Source: Blakeslea trispora
Taxonomy: Eukaryota > Mucoromycota > Mucoromycetes > Mucorales > Choanephoraceae
Assembly (NCBI GenBank): GCA_025331445.1
Contig: JAIWNE010000038.1
Coordinates: 124,001-188,000, forward strand
Direction of reading: 5' to 3'
Length of the DNA: 64,000 nucleotides
The translations under genes were made by a program, and so were the position numbers. The notes beneath the pieces were generated by a model, which was given only the letters and a program-made list of their open reading frames with translations, was not told the origin of the DNA and made no database searches. Positions 46,219-59,289 of the stretch are shown here, piece after piece (positions within the stretch are counted from its first letter, which is position 1; every line of letters begins with the position of its first letter).

Positions 46219-49200
46219 ATGGGTATTCCTAAATTTTTTAGATGGATAAGGTAGCTAAAAAAAATGCATATATGTGTAAATACGGGCGATTTATCTATTT
46301 GTGTTAGTGAACGTTATCCTATGTGTTCGCAGTTAATTACGGACAACAGTATTCCAGAATTTGGTAAGTCTTAGAGTGGTATCCATATGGCCTTGTATCT
46401 TATTTGTTACCATAGACAATCTTTATCTTGACATGAACGGTATTATTCACAACTGCTCACATAACAACAACGACAATGCCCATTTCCGCATTACAGAAGA
46501 ACAGATCTGGATCGGCGTGTTTAACTACATTGACCACCTGTTTAGTAAGATCAAACCAAAAAAGTTCTTCTTCTTGGCTATCGATGGTGTGGCTCCTAGA
46601 GCCAAGATGAATCAACAACGTTCGCGTCGTTTTCGTACAGCTAGAGACGCCGAGGAACTAAGACAGAAAGCACTTACAAAAGGTGAAGAACTACCTCCAG
46701 AAGATCCATTTGATTCAAATTGTATTACGCCTGGTACAGAATTCATGAAGCGATTAACTGCGGAACTACGCTATTTCATTTCCAAAAAGGTATCAGAGGA
46801 CGCTAATTGGCGTGGCGTTGAAATTGTCTTGTCAGGCCCCGAAGTACCAGGTGAAGGTGAACACAAGATTATGGAATACATTCGTTTAGCTAGAGCTCAA
46901 CCTGATTACGATCCAAATGTCAGACACTGTCTTTATGGTCTGGATGCTGATTTGATTATGTTGGGTCTTTTAAGTCATGATCCTCATTTCGCTTTATTAA
47001 GAGAGGAAGTCAATTTTGGTAAACAAAACCATAAAAAGAAGCAAAAGTAAGTCTTCATGTTTCTTAAACAATGTATTTGCTAACACACAACTACTTTAGC
47101 CTCGACAGTCAAAACTTCTATTTAATGCATTTGTCTCTGATGAGAGAATATTTAGAGATGGAATTCAAGTCTATTGGTGATAGCTTGTCTTTCGAATATG
47201 ATTTCGAGCGTATATTAGATGATTTTATTCTCCTGGCTCTCTTTGTCGGTAACGATTTCTTACCTAATCTACCCAACCTACACATCAATGAAGGCGCTCT
47301 CGGTCTTATGTTCAAGATTTACAAGGAGGTGTTGCCCACCTGTGATAGTTATCTTCAAGATGGTGGTAAAGTGAATATGAAGGGACTTCAAAAGATCCTA
47401 GACGGTATCTCAAGTGTTGTGGAAAAGGAAGCATATGAACTAGAGGCCATTGACTCTCTCTATCTTGCCGGCAAACGCGAAAATGGTCAAAGCGAACGCC
47501 AATTACTGATGAACATGGAAAAGAAGAAGGCCATGAAAGATGGTAAGCTAGTGATAACAGACAAGCAAGAACGTATTTTCCGACAAGTCAGCAACTATCT
47601 TCTAAGTGGTAAACCCGGCAAGGGTACCACACTTCACTTTAACACGCCATTCAAAGCCCGTGACAAGAAATTCATGCTACAATTGGCCGATGATCTCAAT
47701 ATGACATGTCATCTCGACTATGATGAAAAGGACAAGTCAACTTATGTTGAACTCTCCTTTGGCTCAGATGTCGAAGATGTACTTGACGAGGAATCCGAAA
47801 CATCCGAAGAATCAGAGGCAGATGAGGAGGCTATTGCTGCTCGTGATCGTGTCTTGAAAAAGTACGAAACGGCAGAAATCATTCCCGAGAATCTGACACG
47901 CGAAGATATTGAGCGTGAAGAGAGAGAACGATTTGAGGCTGGATTGAAGCAATGGAAGGCTGCTTATTACAAGGAAAAGATGCACATCAATATCGATGAC
48001 AAAAAGCAGATGGATGACCTTGTAGGCTCTTACATTGTGGGTATTCAGTGGGTCCTCAGATATTATTATGATGGTGTTGCCTCATGGGGTTGGTTTTATC
48101 CTTATCACTACGCACCCAAGATCTCTGATCTTAAGGATGTTGCTCGATTTGAAAATCATTCTTTCGACCTGGGCACCCCTTTCAAGCCCTTTGAGCAATT
48201 GATGGGTGTCTTGCCTAGCTTGAGTAAAAAATTGTTGCCTGCTGCTTATCAAGATCTAATGACGGATCCTACTTCACCCATCATCGACTTTTATCCTCGC
48301 GATTTTGACCTGGACATGAATGGCAAGAAACAAGATTGGGAAGCGATTGTCAAGATTCCTTTTATTGATGAAAAGCGTCTGCTGGAAGCCATGAAGAGTC
48401 GTGAAAACCGTCTGACTAAAGAAGAACAATCAAGAACGGAATTCGGCAACAGCTATAAATTCGTGTTTGACGAAGACTTGGCAAAGAAGAATCCTGATGA
48501 TTTACCTGTCTATTCAAGTCCCTTACCTGGCGTTTTCCCTGATATTCATCATTGTTTAGCACGTGAAGAAGTGTACAACCTGCCTACATTGACCTTACAC
48601 AACTACAATTTGGAATTAAGAAAGGGTATCTTACCCGGTGCTAAAGTAGGCAAGAACGCGCTCGCAGGATTCCCTTCACTCCAAACCATTCCTCACGAGT
48701 TCGAAATCAAGCACCATGGTGTTCATGTCTTTCAGCAAGACAGTCGCAACGAATCGGTTGTTATTTCCATCAAGAACAGATATGAAAATGCTGATATTGA
48801 AGAGATTGCCAAGTTGTTCCTTTATAGATCCATCTATGTACAATATCCTTATTTGAAGGAAGCTGTTGTGATTGGTGTGTCCGATGCTGAAAAGAAGTAC
48901 TATGTCACATTCAACAATGGCAAGAAGCAAATCCTTGAACACATGTGGGATGAAAAGGAACGAGAATCTTGGGAATCACGTATGGGTCGTGCTGAATACA
49001 TGCCTAGCAAGCGTTTTGGTCTATTGGTAGGTGAGATTGAAGTTGGATTCCATGTGTGTGTCTTGAATGGCATGCATCAGACGGAAGATGGTGCTCTTGT
49101 CAAAGAGTTTGTCAACCCTAGTTTGGAAGACCTTGTGCCTATTCAGATGGTTGTCATCAAGGTGTCTAATCCTGATCCACGTTATATCGAAAAGCCTGCT

Positions 49201-50461
49201 CCTCCCATCCACGTGAGCTTCCCTGTGAAATCCACTGTGTTCTTCCTTGGCAACCGATTCTTGGGTGCTCAGGCTACAGTGATCGGTCACAGCCATGGTA
49301 ATGTGGATATCGAAATGACTGTTCCTGTCGATGAAAAATACCAAAGCGAGCCAGAATTTGGACATGAAATCACTCGCGAGCAAGAAGAAACCATCCGATA
49401 TGTTGCTGCCAATATCGTTGCCCGTGAGCTTGACTTGTCTCCCTTGGCTCTATCTAAATTGACATCTGCTGTCAGTGTCGTTCAGAAAAACAATCAACGT
49501 ATCAATGTCGGTTTGAATCTCAAGTTCGAGAGCCGTGGAGAGAAAGTGTTGGGATACACACGTAAGCATCCTGCTGGCTATTGGGAATACTCGAGTACTG
49601 CTGTTGCATTAATTCAAGAGTATTGCAAGACATTCCCAGAGTTTGTTACTTTGCTCAAGCATCAAAAGGGTTCTGCCATGCTGAATATAGATGATTTCAA
49701 CTGGACGAGTGATGGACAAGCTGCAGTTCGACAAATGAAGGATTGGATTCATGAGAAAAAGATTGATCAGTTGACTCGTGCTAGCTTTGATACTGAAGAG
49801 TTAGATGATGCTTATTGTCATAAAATTGAAGAATCAGCCGTCAAATACCATGAAAAGTATGAAAGTCTTGATTTCAAGAAAGTAGTTATCCGAGGCGCTC
49901 CTCGCAAAGTCTTGTTGAAGCCTGCAGATGCTGAAGTTCGTCTCAATTTCCAAACCTTTTCATTGGGTGACCGAGTTGTTTATGTTTGTGACTCTGGCTT
50001 TGTGCCTCTTGGAAATAAGGGTACTGTAGTAGGTGTTCAAGAAAAGATGGTTGAAGTGATCTTTGATACTACTTTTATGAGTGGCACTTCACTTGGTGGA
50101 AGGTAATAGAATTGAATAGAGATAGCCAAGGCATTGTATACTAAGCCTTTGTTGTTTTTTTGATAGATGCTCTGCATTCCGCGGTATTAGTTTACCTTAC
50201 TCCAACTTGATCAACACCAGCAATCCTTCCCACAAAAACCTGTCTAGAGATAGCCAACAATCATCTTCAGGCCGTTCAGGTAATTACACCAACGGTAACA
50301 ACAGAGGCAACAATCATCAAGATCACCACAGCAATAGAGAACAAGAGTCTTATCGTGGTGGACGTGGTGGTAACAGAAACTTCAGAGGTGGACGCGGTCG
50401 AGGCGGCAGAGGTGGCAGAGGCAATGGACAAGGCAACCATGGTAATCGCTCGTTCTATTAA
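46219..50461 (+). CDS. XRN1: 5'-3' exoribonuclease 1
   Basis: Five exons (46219-46250, 46308-46363, 46416-47046, 47100-50102 and 50167-50461) encode 1,338 residues. The N-terminus is the invariant MGIPKFFRWISERYP. The XRN nuclease core shows NLYLDMNGIIHNCSH, FLAIDGVAPRAKMNQQRSRR, GPEVPGEGEHKIMEYI and LYGLDADLIMLGLLSHDP, which carry the acidic metal-binding residues, and then FVGNDFLPNLPNLHI. The D1 and SH3-like regions follow. The enzyme degrades decapped mRNA in the cytoplasm. The C-terminus is shorter than in yeast (1,528) or human (1,706) and ends in an RGG-rich tail (FRGGRGRGGRGGRG) encoded by the last exon. Two tiny 5' exons are fixed by the conserved start. Confidence 0.96.
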
Positions 50462-50842
50462 ATGTTGTCCGACTGGGTCTCTGTATAGTATATCCTTTTC
50501 TTGTGTACATATTTGGCATGATAAACTGAATCATACTATTAAAATCTCTTATACTGACACTTGGAGAAATTGTATATACTTGTTTAATTAGTATTGAGAA
50601 CACACATTCTATGCATATACTAGTGGTTTAATGACTCTATTTCATTCCAGTAACTGTTGAGATGTTCTTTAGAGAAAAACAACACAAATTGAGCATAATG
50701 AAATGGAAACAGTTTTCTTTTTTTTTTTTTCTTTGAGCTTTGGTTTTCAAAAGTAAATTTTTATAGCTGGATTGTAGTAGATTATGATGTAGATATTATA
50801 TATGAGTTAAATATGAATACAAGTTTGAGCTTGATGTGCGTA
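50462..50842. other. Convergent intergenic region
   Basis: 3' flanks of XRN1 (+) and of the ABC protein gene (-). AT-rich, with a poly-T run near 50717-50731. No gene is seen. Confidence 0.6.
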
Positions 50843-53800
50843 TTAAGAAGGCTCATTCATGTATAATGTAAGTGAGTCCAAGATACCAGCTTTTTCGCAA
50901 AGAGATGTCAAAAGACCATGTTGTTTGTTGAGTAGTTCAGTAGGAGAATCATACTCAACTAAGACGCCTTGATCAAACACCATGACCTTATCATAATTGA
51001 CCACATCTCTAAGTATGTATGGTATGACTAGTATGGTCTGATGGGATGAAAGGGAAAACATAAGATAGTGTATACAAAAAAAAGACAATGCACTTACTGA
51101 TTCTTCGAATTCTTGATCTATTACTGTTTGCACAAGCGCCTTTTCTTCTGGTTCTAACCGAGCTTCCTCTACAATAATAAGCTTGGTACAATCTTGCAAT
51201 AAGGCACGAGCAATACAGAGTAACTGGCGTTGACAAACGGAAAGACGACAGCCCCTTTTTCCCAAGTCTTTATCCAAATCATCAATGCTTACAAAAGGGT
51301 GGAAATCTGTAGGCGAATTGACTAGCTTTACTTGATAAAGTACCTGCCAAAGTGCATAATCGTCGTACTCTCCAAAAGGATCCAAGTTGCTTCTCACAGT
51401 ACCATTGAGCAACCAGCCTTCTTTGGAAATAAAAGTGATACGCGATCTCAAGTCTTCAACACCAATCTAAAAAAAAAAGCAAATAACATAAACATACAAA
51501 TATTTTGTGTAGGTTGGTTGTGTATTGCACTAACCCATGCGGTATTGATGCCATCAATCTTAATAGACCCACGCAATGGTTCCATGAATCGAAACAAACA
51601 AGAAACCAGTGCATGTTTTTCTGCACCTGCTCTGCTTACAAGTGCTACTTTTTCACCAGGAAAAATATTAAACGAGACATGTCGTAAAACTGCATCTGCT
51701 TCAGAATTGTTTAGGCCAACCACTAAATCCTTCACTTGAACAGCAGCATTTGTAGGCCACTATAGATACGTACAAGATGAGTCTAGTCTTTTCTTTTTCT
51801 ACATCAACCCTCCCTTCCTATCGGTATAGATATAAACTTACTGATGCAGGAGGTCTTGATCCCTCTACTATGCTCGGGGGTTCCTGTGGCATTATTATAT
51901 AATCATTGATGCGCTCAATGGACTCAAAGTGCGTACCCACTGTGGTTGACTGTCTCATAAGCCAATAAACATATTCCATTAAACTGTTTGAGAGGGTTAA
52001 TGCGATACCAGCCAACCCAGCATCAATGGTGTTGAAGACAATAGAAGCGCCAACAAAAAGTGATAAAAGTGCACCTAATAATTCTACTCGAACAAAGAGC
52101 CATCTAATAATCTAGTTATCAGATCAAGTCTTCACCTTTTTCAAAAAGAAAAGAAAAAACATATTTAGTTGACATTCACCTGTTCGTGTTCCAAAGGGTA
52201 TAAAACGATCTCATATGATCGTCAAGGCGATCAAACATCTTTTTCATCATAGACCATTCTTCTCCATAGGCTCTAATGGTTGCCAAGCCTACCAAAGTAT
52301 CATGATATAGGTGAAAAATAGGTGGTCTACTCTCATCGTTTATTCTCTTGAGCTCCCTTGATGCTCTTACATAAATGAATCCAATATAGAGATAAACAAT
52401 AGCTTTACAAAAAAAATGCATGAGCTCATCAAGATTGTTCTTGCTACCGATTCTTATTTTACCTGCAATTATACCAACCAGAAAAAACTCGGGTATGATT
52501 ATTCCAACAGTAAAAACGACACCAAACACGCCAAAAATTGTCTGTAGCAGAAAATTGATGTGCCAACCGATACTTGAGTCAACAGTGTCTATGTCTTTGC
52601 TGAAACGACTCATGATGAGAGACACAGAGGTGACATCAAAAAACTTTAATGGAGCATGGCATACAGACTGTAACAAACTTAAGAAAATGCGATTGGAGGC
52701 TTGAAGGGATCCTCTATATTGAATTACAGTGCGTATAAAGTTACAGATCACAGCTACAAGGCATAGACCAAGATAGATAAGAACGTATTGACTGGGTGTC
52801 AGCGTCGTTGCTGCGGTTGATTTGTCGGTTATCTCATCAAAGTGGGAACCAGCCATGGACCATATCTATTAGAGAAAAATATGCAGATTGTGTTATTCAA
52901 TTGCTGTCCCACTTTCCCAACAAAGACAATATAAAAAGAACATGGGGATGTGGATAGATACAAATAGAAAGGAACAATGCAGATGTAAAACAAAAAAAAA
53001 AAAAGAACAGAATGAAGGGGTTTACCTTCCTTTAACCAAAAGCTTTCAGAGATGCTTGCCAGTCTAGCTAACAGCGTGAACAAGATGGCTGCTATCCAGT
53101 AGCGCCAGCCACCGCATGCTGAAGCATAAGTAGCATAGGCAAAGTCGCGGCGCTTGCGTCTTTCTTCGGATGACAGTTCCTCCTCTTGCTCAATAGGATC
53201 AGGCATCAAGGAGGTATCATCGAAGACATCTTCATCAAACAAAGTAGACGTATTGTTATGAATACTACCAGCACCTCCCGTATACTCAAACAGAACATCT
53301 ACAACATCTGCTTCATGAACTTGTGCTGAATTCACAAATGATTTTTGATGTCTTGTTTCATCGGACACTGTACTTTCTTCAAATGCTGTTTTTTCTTGCT
53401 TTAGGTTCTCTTTCTTTTGTTGTTGTTCATTCCTTCTAAGCTTGATCAATTGAACAATGCGTTCTGGATCTGTTTCAAGTGTCTCAATATGTCCTTCATC
53501 ATGCAAAGGTGCTGCCATACGAACAAACAATTGTGCATCTTTTGCCCAAAATATATCAGGATAAGTCACAGCAACTAAAACGGTACGTCCTTTCATCAAA
53601 TCTCCCCTTATACAGTTCTCATAGATAAACGTAGAGGTTGATTTACCCAAGATCATAAAAATGTCATCAATAATGACTGTCTTACAGCGCGAATAAACAG
53701 CGCGTGCTAAAGATATCTTGTGTTTTAGGGTATCTAAACGCGAAAAGAGGTATGGTTCAAAAAATCTATTTTTCTAGTAAAGTACAATTATTTTCTTACC

Positions 53801-56800
53801 TGAACCTGTGACACCCTTTTCACTAGACAGTGTCAAATCGCCATTATCGAATAAGGACAAATCCCGTAAAAGATCACATTGATGAAGTACTGTTCTGTAC
53901 CGCGCATCATCCCAAGCTTCAAAGAACAAAATGTTGTCACGAATGGTACCATGTTCTATCCAGGGTATCTGTGCTACATAAGCAACTTTATGAAGATAAA
54001 AAGAACCATCTCTGACCAGACCTTGCTGTTGATACAAAAATCGAGACGGCAGGAGAGGTACTTTGTCGCCGGTTGTCATGGTCATGTCTCCTAGGAGAGA
54101 GACCAAGAGACTTGTCTTGCCACTTTGAGAAGGTCCTGATATAACAGATAGTCTAGCTGTAGGAAACAGAAATGGTTGATCAATCACCAAACGGAATGTA
54201 CTGGTTTCGTTTGAACCAAATGCAAAAGGTGTAGAAGCAGTCGAGCCATAAGTCATGGTTCTACTTCTCAATGGTCTCTTTGTGGGTGGCAAAGAAGGGG
54301 CAAATGTGTCATATTGTTTGCCGATTTGGTGTTGATGTTGCTGGTGTTGATGCCCTTCGCTAAATGACATTCCAGGCCCCCACTCAAAAGTAGATTGAGC
54401 TGACACGAAACCAATCTTGGCATGTTCATGATATGCTTGCTGTTCATCAAGATCTAAGTTGTCTTTCCTAACTTCGGTATTAAGGAAGGTCACAATATGG
54501 TTCAAGCTAGTTTTGGCGTCTCCATAAGCCATATATGCCTGTGGCATTACATTTAGAGGATCACGTAGCATACCAAACAAGACAATGCTTACGAAAGCAG
54601 TACTGGATCATTCGGATAAAGTTAAAGGTTTTGATAAAGCTGTTTTAAGGTAAACAATATCACCTGTTCAAAAAGCAGACTTACCTTGCATTAAGCGTTT
54701 TTTCTTGAACCAAAATATACCATGCAAAAGAAATCGTTGTTACGAATACAGGTGTAGCAAACCAAATCAAGCCAAGTAAAGTATTCTGAGTATACAATTT
54801 GATTAACTTGACCAATTCATCATCTCGAGCACTCTATTGACGAAAGATAAAAAGACATAGATTAATTAGGATACAATAATGATCAAAAAGTTTTGCATGT
54901 TGTCTGCATACTGTTATGATTTGTTCCCAACGGCGTTCCGAGGCCAAGAATTTGATCGTCTTGATGCCTTCACATAGCTCTCGAACTAGTCTTAATCGCC
55001 ATGACTTGGCATCAGATAGATGTGCCTGAGCGACCATGAGACGTCGGCTCATATAATGAGTAGTAGGTAAAGCTATAGCCATAGCAACCAAACCTATTAG
55101 AAACGAGCTGCCAAGGAGTTGGTACAAGAAAACAGCACCTGCTGCTATTTCAAGTGGACATGTATAGAATATCTTTATGCCCATGTATAGTTTTAGTTTT
55201 TCTTTTTTGAATTTTTAGATTTTTGGCAGGTAAGATACCTTACATGAAGATAAGATGCTAATTCGGCAAGTCGTTCAGTGTCTTGACTCATTAAGCTGGC
55301 CTTTTGATGTACATAGTTTTCGTCTGTTTCGTCATCCTCCTCATCTTCAGCATCACCCAAAGATTGATCCAAAGGCCTAGTATGTCGACCCTTGAGGCGA
55401 AGTGCATGAGCATATATTTCTGAGTTAAGCATATTGATAATAGCAACATGCCATCTTCTTCCCCATAACAATGTTTGCGACGCTATTAAAGTGCTGATTA
55501 CATTGCATATAAATAATGCAATACAATACATCAATCCAACTTCCTTGATCATCTGCCCTTGACTTGCATGTGCATTTTTTTCGATGTGATTTAATAAAAG
55601 ATATAGAAAAAGCGAATTGGCATAATGCAAAATAACAGCACCAATAGCAGTGATAAATTGCCACCAAATGATCTTTCGATTGGCTTTATAGAGACGCTTT
55701 AAAATAGAGCTGGATGTTACTCTGATTGATTGCTTTGTTTGAGCAAAAAAACGAAAATTCTCTTTAGCACGTTGTTGAATGGGTAGTGCCCAAAGCAGAG
55801 CTGATGTCAAACGAGAACTGTAGGCTGTCTTCAAGAGCGAATTCATCCAACTAAATGTTAATGAAGACAATGGTGATGCAGACGATTCCAAGCTGAGAAT
55901 GCGGCCCTGTTCAATGTACTGTTAATGTATTGCTTTTGTACAGACCCCAAGGTTCCTCACTCTCTTTCTCTCTATCTATCAAAACTTACATTTCGAACTA
56001 CACGGCCATCAAGTAATACAAGCACACCATCTTCATCCTCATCAAAATCAACCAATTCAGCTTGATCCAATTCAGTAGGTGAAGTCATCATGACATACCA
56101 AAGTAGCGTACAAAGGATAACATCAATCACTGCAAATGATTGCTCAATTGAGGGAGAAATGTACCAATTGTTGTTGGTCAGAAAATAGTCGCATACACGC
56201 ATGATAGCCGAAAGTGATATCAGTGAGTAAAACGTCAGAAAATGATAGCTGTAGCGAGTGAATTTAGACGAATCCAATGGATTCTCTGGTGTAGTGAATG
56301 ATTTGATGACAAGTATGAGGATATAAATCTAAGTGCACAGGATTAATCTAGTCTTCTAAAGCTTGACCAACAGTAGACTTACTCTAGGTAAGCAGGCAAG
56401 ACCTGGATCAACTAACTGATATAGCGGAGGTGAAGGTTCCGTTGTTGGAGATTTTTTCGATCGCTCCAAAATTACGCTTTCTAGTCTCCAGGCAAATAAA
56501 AATGCCCAACTGCTAATTTCTAATAATGTCAAAACTAACAGAACCAAGCTTCTTTTGAAGACGGAAACTGCTTTTGAGGTAGGCAGCCGAAGAAGGTCGC
56601 TCGGATGTCTCGGATGAATTGATGGTGCTTTTGGCTGATAAAAGATAAAAACAAGAGACGAAGCTATAAAGAAAATCATAGGCAATGCTCCATCAAACAG
56701 ACTAAATAAGATTGTCTATTACTATTTTTTTTTTGTTCCTGAATTTATAAATGAAAACCATTTTAAGCTTACGTCTCTCGGTAACAGGAATTTATCTCAA

Positions 56801-56870
56801 GTGGATATTCGCTTATGAACTCCTTTTTGTTTTGGCCATCTGGCCATCCACAAAAAGATGCTGTTGACAT
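50843..56870 (-). CDS. ABCC/MRP-type ABC protein with degenerate nucleotide-binding domains
   Basis: Fourteen exons on the minus strand: 56773-56870, 56383-56701, 55990-56328, 55244-55906, 54912-55172, 54685-54833, 53800-54602, 53026-53733, 52463-52810, 52180-52402, 51842-52103, 51535-51759, 51098-51466 and 50843-51037, about 1,653 residues. The order is an N-terminal TMD0, TMD1, NBD1, TMD2 and NBD2, as in MRP transporters. Supporting motifs include DTERLAELASYLH, VAYVAQIPWIEHGTIRDNI, KISLARAVYSRCKTVIIDD and VEDLRSRITF. The ATP-site motifs are eroded: Walker A reads GPSQSGKTS in NBD1 and RAGAEKHAL in NBD2, the signatures read GSDTL and LSVCQ, NBD2 Walker B reads LIIVEEAR, and the switch His is Tyr (VIPYIL). 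The junction between exons 8 and 9 is uncertain. It probably sits in a membrane, but active transport is doubtful. Confidence 0.85.
52403..52462 (-). other. 60-nt stop-free intron of the ABC protein gene
   Basis: This GTAAAA-to-GTAAAG intron is exactly 60 nt, a multiple of three, and has no in-frame stop, so retention would insert 20 residues into TMD2 without breaking the frame. Splicing is preferred because it restores a continuous helix (GIIAAIVYLYIGFIYV). Confidence 0.65.
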
Positions 56871-57269
56871 CGATCGAAATGACACACACACCAAAAGAAA
56901 GAGAGAAAAAGTGAAAAAGTGAAAGAAAAGAAGGAACAAAGGGCAAACATCGTTTGAAACGCGATACTTGTACCACAAGGGGTTAAAATGACAAAAGACT
57001 CAAGTGACGCGATTTCAAATCAACTATTCCATCTACCACTATAGTGTCTGTGCTGTTTTCTATGATAACTCTTCATTTGGAGCTGTACAACGTTTGGATT
57101 AACGAAAGAGATAACATAAGGAGATAGTCGAAAAGACAGCCGAAAAAAAGAGAATGGAATGATCTTGAGTTATTATGAATTTTCAAACAGAAAGAGAGAT
57201 AGTCTCTCCTTTCATTGTGTATTATTTGGATATATTTCTAAATTTGTTAAACAGCTTTTATTAAACATA
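56871..57269. other. Intergenic region
   Basis: Promoter side of the ABC protein gene (-) and 3' flank of the next minus-strand gene. AT-rich with short CA/GA tracts. No gene is seen. Confidence 0.6.
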
Positions 57270-57910
57270 TTAACCGACAACGTTCAACTTGACAGTTTCA
57301 GAAGCAGTCATTTGACCACGACGAAGTTGAACGAATTCGATGAAATCGATAGCGTAAGAGCCAGGAGCCATATCTGTAGGAACTGTCCAGGTAGTCTTGT
57401 AAGTCTTGAATTGATCTTGAAGGGCAGCAACAGGACTAAACAAGAAGGTGAATAAACTGGGTTTAAACAAAACAAGAAAATCCTCGAATGTGTGATTTTA
57501 CCATTTAGAAACAATGTTTTCTTTGACCAATTCTTTCTTGGTGTTGCCAGCTCTCTTATGGAAGTTAATTTTAAGTGACTTTGCAAAGCCGTTAGAAACG
57601 TGGTCTAAATAAAGTAAAGATTAATTTTTCTTCTTTTCTTTAAAGTCAATATATTCCCCCCCCCCAGAAAAAACACAAGAGAGCTATGATGGCTCATTTT
57701 TTTTTGGGGGGACTGATGCACTTGAGATTACATACTATAAACTAAAGGTTGCATGGCATATTTAATAACAACAGATTCTCCTGGTCTGACATTCTGGTTG
57801 TTGGTGGGTGATTCAATCTTCATGAATTGAAGTTGAGAAAAGACATCGGCCATAGCTACTTGAACAGTGACCATCAAGGCAACAAAGTATGAAATAATAG
57901 TGAACTTCAT
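57270..57910 (-). CDS. Small secreted Kre9/Knh1-like protein
   Basis: Three exons on the minus strand (57736-57910, 57502-57604 and 57270-57435) give 147 residues. A clear signal peptide (MKFTIISYFVALMVTVQVAMA) leads into an immunoglobulin-like beta domain with SPTNNQNVRPGESVVIKYAM, an internal WTVPTDMAPGSYAIDFIEF, and a C-terminus ESVKL-type strand (SETVKLNVVG). The pattern xSPxxNxxVxxGxxVxIxW and the PxG-Y motif are those of the N-terminal domain of Kre9/Knh1 and related fungal surface proteins. There is no membrane or GPI-attachment tail, so it is likely secreted and possibly wall-associated. The function is not known. Codon use is that of an expressed gene. Confidence 0.82.
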
Positions 57911-58002
57911 CCTCTTATTAAAATAAAATATAGTGCGATTTCAAACAGAAAAGAAAAGAAAAAGGACAAAGAGTGAAAAGAAGGCAAAAATAAATAAATG
58001 TC

Positions 58003-58010
58003 AATTTATA
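58003..58010 (-). promoter_or_regulatory. TATA box of the Kre9-like gene
   Basis: TATAAATT reads on the minus strand 93-100 bases upstream of the start codon at 57910, the expected core-promoter position. Confidence 0.5.
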
Positions 58011-59289
58011 GATCCAAAAATAAGTCTATTCATGTTGCACAATAGTAATTTGCCTTAAAGAATATAAATTTACTGGTTACACTTTCATTTAAATAACCCT
58101 TTAGAAAGCTAAGAAAGGAGTTTTTGCTTGCCACATACACAAGCACGCAAACAAATACATACAATGAGCTCGTTACTTTTCTTTATTCTAGGATTCACTG
58201 TCAAAAATAGGTTATCTAGATTTCTTTCTTTGAAAACTAATAAAACGGTTTATAGCAAAATAAGAGAGGAGGTAAGCATCTTAGTGTATATAGCAAGGTA
58301 TTAACCTTTTTGCCGTTGTATATTTTGTCTTCTAATCAACAAGCTGAGTCGGCTCGGATCAGTTAGATATCCTTCACTCCTCTTATTACACTTACCTTTT
58401 GTATACGTGCGACATTGATTTCGAACCCAGTCTCAATTGGTACATTTTCTTGAAAAAAAAAAAAAATAGTTCGTATCTGTGAGGCCCAAAGAACTTAAAG
58501 TCCAATTGGTCGCTTCTTAGAGCTTCATTTGACCAAGTGAAATCTCTTCTTACATTATGTGTCAAATAGACGCTCAATAATAGGAAGCTTTCTACATGAA
58601 AATGGTACTGAAAACACTTTAAGATGAAGAAGAGTCATTCCAGTCAAGAAGAATTCTTTCAACTGATCTCAAAAGCACGTCAGGAACAAAGACACTCAAG
58701 CCGAAACAGGCATAATGACTGACACATCGTTAAAGAGAGCTACTTTCAAGAAAAAAGAAATTATACAAATACAATGCTTATGCTCTAAGTAATTCTAAGC
58801 AGCTTTCTTTTTTCTTTTTCTTTTTTTTTGCTTCTCAAAGAAAAAGCTCATAGAATTCAAAGAGACAGCTCAAACTGCAAACATAAATTATGACATTCAC
58901 TTGCAAATGGAAACCAACTTATGAAGAGAACATAGAAAGAGAGAAAGAAAATTAGACAGACAAAAAAAAAAGACAAGCCTTGGTTCTAATAAAGTGCTTT
59001 TAACCAGCTTGAGGAGCAGATTTTTCCTGGTATAAAATGCATTCTATCTAGTAGATTGGTGCTGTAACTTCCATTCAACCACTTTGACCTTTGCTCTCTA
59101 ACAGCCACTCAATCATTATCTAGCTCTCCCAAATAAATACAAAACAAACAAACAGAAAACTCATAGATTATGTTCGCCTCTTCTTTTGTCATTTATTGTA
59201 ATTCAAAGTATGTTAGTATGAGTTTGACATACATTCCCCTTTTTTTCTAATGACCTGTTTAAGTCTAAGAAGACATGCTTACACCACAA
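58011..59289. other. Intergenic, no clear gene
   Basis: AT-rich spacer between the Kre9-like promoter and the transposase relic. No coding region, tRNA or strong repeat is seen. Confidence 0.5.

Noticed and set aside
53641..53740. A possible one-base frameshift in NBD1 of the ABC gene near LARAVYS
   Set aside because: On re-reading, the bases give GCA CGC GCT GTT TAT in one continuous frame, and exon arithmetic agrees. There is no frameshift here.
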